Of a DNA stretch of 64,000 bases, positions 58,569-64,000 are shown piece by piece; positions within the stretch are counted from its first letter, which is position 1; each line of letters opens with the position of its first letter. Under the pieces are notes generated by a model, which saw only the letters and a list, made by a program, of their open reading frames with translations, was not told the origin of the DNA and did no database searches. The stretch spans positions 33,016,392 to 33,080,391 of the forward strand of contig CM070591.1 of the NCBI GenBank assembly GCA_036346355.1. The letters run 5' to 3'. The translations under genes were made by a program, and so were the position numbers. Source of the stretch: Rhipidocladum racemiflorum. Its lineage: Eukaryota > Streptophyta > Magnoliopsida > Poales > Poaceae.

Positions 58569-61040
58569 AACCCAAGGCATTCAACCAAATTGGCAAACAA
58601 CGACACCAGTTCAAAAGGTTTTAAACACCAGCTCAGCATGAACCCACCATAACTTGTATTCCACTACACTTACCATTTAAGCATTCAATAATCACTATTT
58701 ACTCATCAAGAGAGTCCAGCCGGATTTAACAAAGTTTTACATAACAATTTCTTTCTCTGGTTACCATTCCCAACACTTTTAATTAAGGTTTAAGACGCTT
58801 ATCACAAAGGCACCCAACCAAGACTATATTGACATGATCCCCACGAATCACCAAATCATATAACCACGTCTTCTATATTTCAAACATAGTACTTCAACAT
58901 CTACTTGAGCATAGTCAACCTATCAATTTATACTATCCATACGTCAAAATCTTGACAATTGAAACTTGTTCAATCTATAAAATGACTTCTACAAATAAAT
59001 AATATCTCTACAAGATAAAATTTGTAAATAGGATTCTAAGATATGCAATCATTAAGATTAAAATATTGCATCATGATTATTATCCATTGTTCATCCCATC
59101 ACAACATGTACTCGACATAATACCACAGTTTTATACTTTTCTTCTATTGGATCAATGGTTTCCAACAATTAACAACACTACCAAGGCATCAATATCAATT
59201 CTTTGCATATTCATCAATCAACAACATTACTTTTAGCTACCCTATACAACGGTTATAACAAAACTACCACCACACAACATACTCCAACTATTAAATTAGA
59301 TTTAATAAGTTAGATCAGCACAATGTTCTTAACAACATCATTAACAAATAGTCTTATGTCTTCTCAATTGATATCAACACTAGCATTGTAGAGACACAAC
59401 TGCATACTTCCAAATACACTAGTAGTTTGCAACAACATAAATAGCAACTCTAATCAACTTCCAAATTAAAGCCACTAGTCAACATGATTAAATTTCTCTA
59501 TTAACCCGTTAGATTAGAACAACTTTAAACAACCAACAAAGTTTCTTTAACAATAACAGCAGTCTACATCATCTTAATGTTATAACTATGCATCAAGGTT
59601 TAAACTTTTAACATTAACAAGGATCATAAGCACTTTTAAAGCAAGGCAACAGATTCTAAGCATGTACATTAACCCATTTAATCATTCTCGCTACAGAGTA
59701 AACTACAACACTAGTAGTCTGTTTATTCTCAAGCTAGAGATAACAACCGCGTTGAATTGTTTAAACTCACAAATTAACTTAACAATACGTCATCCCATAA
59801 ACCACATTGGTACATGCTACATAACATGCTAAACAACAATTCTTACTAGGGACAAACGATTTCAGTCAAAAGACTACTTACTTTGTTTGCAGCATTTTAG
59901 TTTTAAAACTCATCCCAAATTCATAAGGAAACTTGACTCTCAAAATTGCAATGAGACAAACCCAAACTTGGTCATGCAATGGAATTCTCCAAAACCTTTT
60001 AAATCTCAAAGACTCCCATAAAGAAAAATGGTTGAAAGACAATTTTCTTAAAGGAAACCAAGCGATCAAGTAATCCATTTCAAATAAAACCTTAACCTCA
60101 AACCCCAAACTTTTCACGAAACAAGAAGGGCTTTCAAAGATGATTTCTCAAACCAGTAAAATGACGAAATCAAACACCATTTACTCCTACAAAGCCACAG
60201 AACTTCAGCCCGAACAACCAAGTCTGGCATAACGCCGCAATAACTCTTTTGACCTTGAAGAAAGACAAACACAGGAATAAATTGAATGCTTCTCCCCATA
60301 AAGCAATCAACAAACTAAGCATCAAAGCTGGAAAGGCGACCAAAAGAAGTGCAACACTAGACTCTTCTTCTTCGTCTTCAACCAAGGAAGACAAAACCAC
60401 ATACCGCATACGGAACAATCCGCGAAAATCCAAGACCAAACACTTTTCTTTTGATTTCAATCAACTAAAACCAAGAAAACCAACCGAAACTGACCCTTAG
60501 AACGGTAAAGAGCATACGAAGGAATCCATCACCAACCTCTTCTATTTGACTCCAGTTAACTACCCGATTTACGACAGAAAGGGTAAGCACTCTTCTTCTA
60601 CAAGGGGTAATAGTTCTTCGGTGATGGCTTTATCCGGCCATACCATCAAACCACACCCTTACTATGAACAAAAGTGATGACCGAAACCCTTCGGCACCAC
60701 AACCCCACTTTATCACCACAACAAGCACAATTCGATCGCTTATCTCATAGACATAGCAACATGCATTATCAAATGAAGCATTCAACATCAATGCTTAAAT
60801 ACAACATTTAAGCGTAAAGAAACGATACCCATACCCTTTCCTACTGTGCATCCAGTGTGTGTCAAATTTTAGATTAGTTATACCACTTTTGCAAGTTTTA
60901 ATGTTGCTATCCTATGACAAAATTTTAGTTAAGACCTAAGCCATGTTTCTAAGTTATTCCACATCACATTTTAGTTGTGCCCTATAGCATGACACTAAAA
61001 ATACACATTCCAAGGAACTACAGCCCGCTCTGATACCAAC
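58569..61040 (-). other. L5 internal domain, partial, non-coding
   Basis: Colinear with L2 about 34160-36587; long stretches (for example 59380-59420 and 59560-59700) are nearly identical. No retroelement protein motif. The short ORF 60170-60460 (-) corresponds to 35830-36135 of L2. Confidence 0.85.
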
Positions 61041-61922
61041 TGTAACACCCCGGCATTCAATATGCCCGAATGCTACCAAACATAGACTAAGCAACCTCTA
61101 AATACCACAATTTCAAGTAAATTACAGCAAAGGAACAAATGCTAAAACCCGAGATTTCGGCAGCATCTCCTTTGTTTTTCCATGATTCGGAGCAACAACA
61201 AAGTATCACAAGTTATATTATAATGGAAAGCATCTAAAACAGCAATAACATGTGACATAGCAACAATATAAGTCCAGGATAAAGCATTCAACCACTTCAT
61301 GAGCTAAACGAATCAAATAGTAAGACCGAGCACACAGTTAAGCAATTCTCCAAGTTTCATGGCAATACTTTCATTATCCTGACTCCAAATGATAACACTG
61401 TCTAATTTGTGTGGAGCTACGTGTAGATGTGTAGCTAAACCCTTTTTTTCCCGCATGCCGGTTTCATGGTACCTAAGAAAAACAACATAAACACAAGTGT
61501 GAGTTCATCACTCAGCAAGTATATTGCAATGGAACAAGAAAATACATTCCAATACCTTCATTACCACTTTTCACATACAACATCATACACATCTCATATT
61601 CATAGTGTAAGCATATCATTGACATCATCATAAATCATCCTCATATAATGCAATGCAATGTAATGCAATGCGATGCACATGTCTCCTGGAAACTCATACT
61701 GGTATGGTTGAGTACATACCCGTCGGTGTGCACCCTCTCCCCCCTTCCATCCCGAAGATGGAGGGTGCCTACTCCTCGCTTCCAAACACCGCGGTGGATG
61801 GAATCACGATGTAGGACTTACTCATTGGCTCTCCGGAATAATCATAACTTTCTCACCGACCTTCCCCGGACTAGTTATGACCTTCTCACCGCCCGGGCCA
61901 TGTAACATGCCATGTATGCAAA

Positions 61923-62516
61923 TGTAACACCCCGGCATCTAGTACGCCTGAATGTTACCAAACATAGACTAAACAGCATCTAAATACCACAAATAAAGAT
62001 AAATTACAGCAAAGGAGCAATTGCTAAAACCAAAAATTTCGGCAGCATCTCCTTTGTTTTTCCATGAATTGAAGCAACAACAATATGATCACAGGATATA
62101 GCATAAAGAAAGACATCTAAATCATCAATAACGAGGATTCTAGCAACAGTACAAGTCTAGAATAACGAATTCAACCATCTCATGAGCTAAACGAAGCAAA
62201 TGAGGGAAACAAGCACACAATTTAACCATGCACCAAGTTTCATGGCACTATTCTTATTATCATGACTCAAGCTGATAAATATGCCTAAAGGTGTGGAGCT
62301 ACGTGAAGATGTGTAGCTAATGCCCCTTCCCACATGTCGGTGTCATGGTACCTAAAACAACATAAAACACAAGCGTGAGTTCATCACTCAGCAAGTATAT
62401 TGCAATGGACCATAAAGAACAATTCAACGTAAACATCACTACCGTGCTCAACATCACGTACAAGCCATAATTTCATATACCACATCATTCTCATGTCTCA
62501 GTATCATTGTACTCAT

Positions 62517-62551
<35 letters not shown>

Positions 62552-64000
62552 GTATGCAATGCGATGCAAATGCTCATATCTCCTCGAAGCACATACCGGT
62601 ATTGCCGAGTGCACACCCGTCAGCGTGCACCCCTTCCCCTTCCATCCCGTAGATGGAGGGTGCCTACTCTTACTGACTCGCTCCCATGCACACACGTGGA
62701 TGGGACAACGAGGTAGGTCTTTCGTGTTCACTACGTGTGAACACAGAGGCCCGCATCAGCATGGGACGTCTCTTCCATTATGAATGCACATATGACATAA
62801 ACATGTAAACATTGGCATAAACATTAAATACCACACAATCATAATCAATTTGAAATCATGTTCATCATGTCATAGGCAAACATCATTCTTAGCATCATAT
62901 CATAAAGCAAGTTGTATTCAATCAAGTCTAGCAAGAATCTAAACGATACCCATTCCAATACACTTGCCTTAACCTCGGGCGACGGATTGGCGAGAGGATG
63001 AGGGCACTCCCGGGGTCACACCACCTACACATACATACCACACACTCAAAACATGCCCCTAAAATAGTACGCAAACACTTTTCTACCCCGACATCGCAAA
63101 CTACTCGCAAAAAAACAAAACAGAGGTTATGTCCCGTCGGGACAGCAGACTTCCAACGAACATAACTTGAGTTCTAAAACTCCAAATTGATTAAACGAGT
63201 ACATCCTTGCGTAGCTTAGGAAATTTCCTAACTTTTTCTAAGTGTACGGAAAAATTGATTCGGCCTCTAAAGTGGTTTAATCTACAGAATATCGTGATTT
63301 GTTCCAATCTCGTCACAGTTTTTAACACGTTCGGTAAAATGAGCATAACTTTCAAACGGCTGGGCGGCATTGGACGTTCTTTATGTCCACTGAAAGGTAT
63401 TGAAATTACCTACAACTTCCTCAACAGGCGGCCGACCAAATTCCGACTCTAAATTGGTGCAATCTCAAACCCTAGGTCGACTGCTCATTCTGCCCGAAGC
63501 AGAGAATGTGGCAAACTCTAGATTTCATCTAATCTACCCTATTACAGCACCACCAATTAATCTAAAAACATGATATCAACCCCTAAAACAGTACCTAGAC
63601 CAACCCCAAGGATTCTCGTGGCCATACCTTCGCCCGACGAACGAAGAACCACCGGTTCTCCTCCCGGTTCACGCGATCTCCTTCCTCGCTCCAAATCCAC
63701 TGGATCTCCTCGTCGCGGAGCGCTCCAATGGACGGATCTGCGGGGTGGTGAGGTGGATAACTCCCCAAGGGTAGCAAGGAGGGTGGGGAGGTGGTGGAGG
63801 GGGTGGTGGCGCAAGGGGAGGGGAGGGGAGGCGCACGGCAAGGGGCAAAATGGGTGTGGCGGCTATGGGAAGGAGAGGAGGAGGTGGGGCGCATGGGGGA
63901 GGGTATGGGGGCGCCCTAGGGCAGGTTAGCAGCCCCCTCCTCCCCAAATGGGCCAAGGAGGCTCCACCTAAGGCCCAACAAGATCCCCCGCAAGGCCCAA
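61923..64000 (-). mobile_element. L6: LTR of the LARD family, running out of the window
   Basis: Starts with TGTAACACCCCGGCATC at 61923 inside the 5' LTR of L5, after GCAAA (61918-61922), the likely TSD. All conserved LTR blocks are present up to the GGCCCAA-rich segment at 63950-64000, which in L2 lies about 130 bases from the LTR end. Whether it is a solo LTR or a full element cannot be seen. Confidence 0.88.
62518..62550 (+). repeat. (TCA)11 microsatellite in L6
   Basis: Eleven perfect TCA units; other family members have only two to four at this place. Confidence 0.95.

Larger units (their letters stand above)
57311..64000 (-). mobile_element. L5: internally deleted LARD element, split by L6
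   Basis: Left (3') LTR part 57311 to about 58568, internal part to 61040 with the PBS (TGGTATCAGAGC on minus, about 61027-61038), then the 5' LTR from 61041, which is interrupted at 61922 by L6; the rest lies beyond the window. Compared with L2 it lacks about 0.9 kb of the 3' LTR and 1.8 kb of PPT-side internal sequence, one deletion joining CCAAATTAAGTAA to CCCAAGGCATTCAACC near 58568. Confidence 0.87.

Overview
The window is plant nuclear DNA made almost entirely of nested LTR retrotransposons. The organism is most likely a grass: the lineages (TNT1-like copia, Tat and Tekay-type gypsy), LTRs starting near ATGCCCTTGAGGCAA or ATGCCCTAGA, and LTRs of 2-3.5 kb all fit a large Poaceae genome. 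The species cannot be fixed from the sequence. I found no host gene, tRNA or rRNA; every recognisable coding region belongs to a retroelement and is broken by stops or frameshifts.

Left half (1-40608). The base layer is a Tat-lineage gypsy element (dual RNase H, antisense 3' ORF), cut into four visible pieces: 4365-7580, 15597-16272, 28938-29194 and 40011-40608. Four elements sit in it: copia A (1-4364, left end outside the window), copia B (7581-15591, TSD AATGG), the chromovirus Tekay-1 (16273-28932, TSD GTTGT) and a solo LTR, L1 (29195-40005, TSD GTTCT). L1 is itself split by the full-length non-coding element L2 (30170-38767, minus strand, TSD TTCGG).

Right half (40609-64000). A truncated LTR of the L family (L3, 40609-42270) abuts an unclassified AT-rich, tandem-repeat-bearing sequence U (42271-43185 and 55541-57310). 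U is split by Tekay-2 (43186-55535, minus strand, TSD ATGCA), whose 5' LTR carries another solo LTR, L4 (52302-53879, TSD TTTAC). L5 (from 57311, minus strand, internally deleted) follows, and its right LTR is interrupted by L6 (61923 to the window end).

The most distinctive component is the L family: a large retrotransposon derivative (LARD) with ~2.2 kb LTRs, an intact PBS and PPT, a 4.25 kb internal region with no gag or pol, and six copies in 35 kb in both orientations. Its PBS, terminal bases and an LTR hairpin-like motif resemble those of the Tekay chromoviruses here, so Tekay-type machinery may have mobilised it (inference). By-eye LTR differences suggest an age order Tekay-2 (oldest) > copia B > L2. 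Tekay-1 LTRs are identical over long AT-rich stretches but differ in clumps at CG/CHG sites, which may be consensus error.
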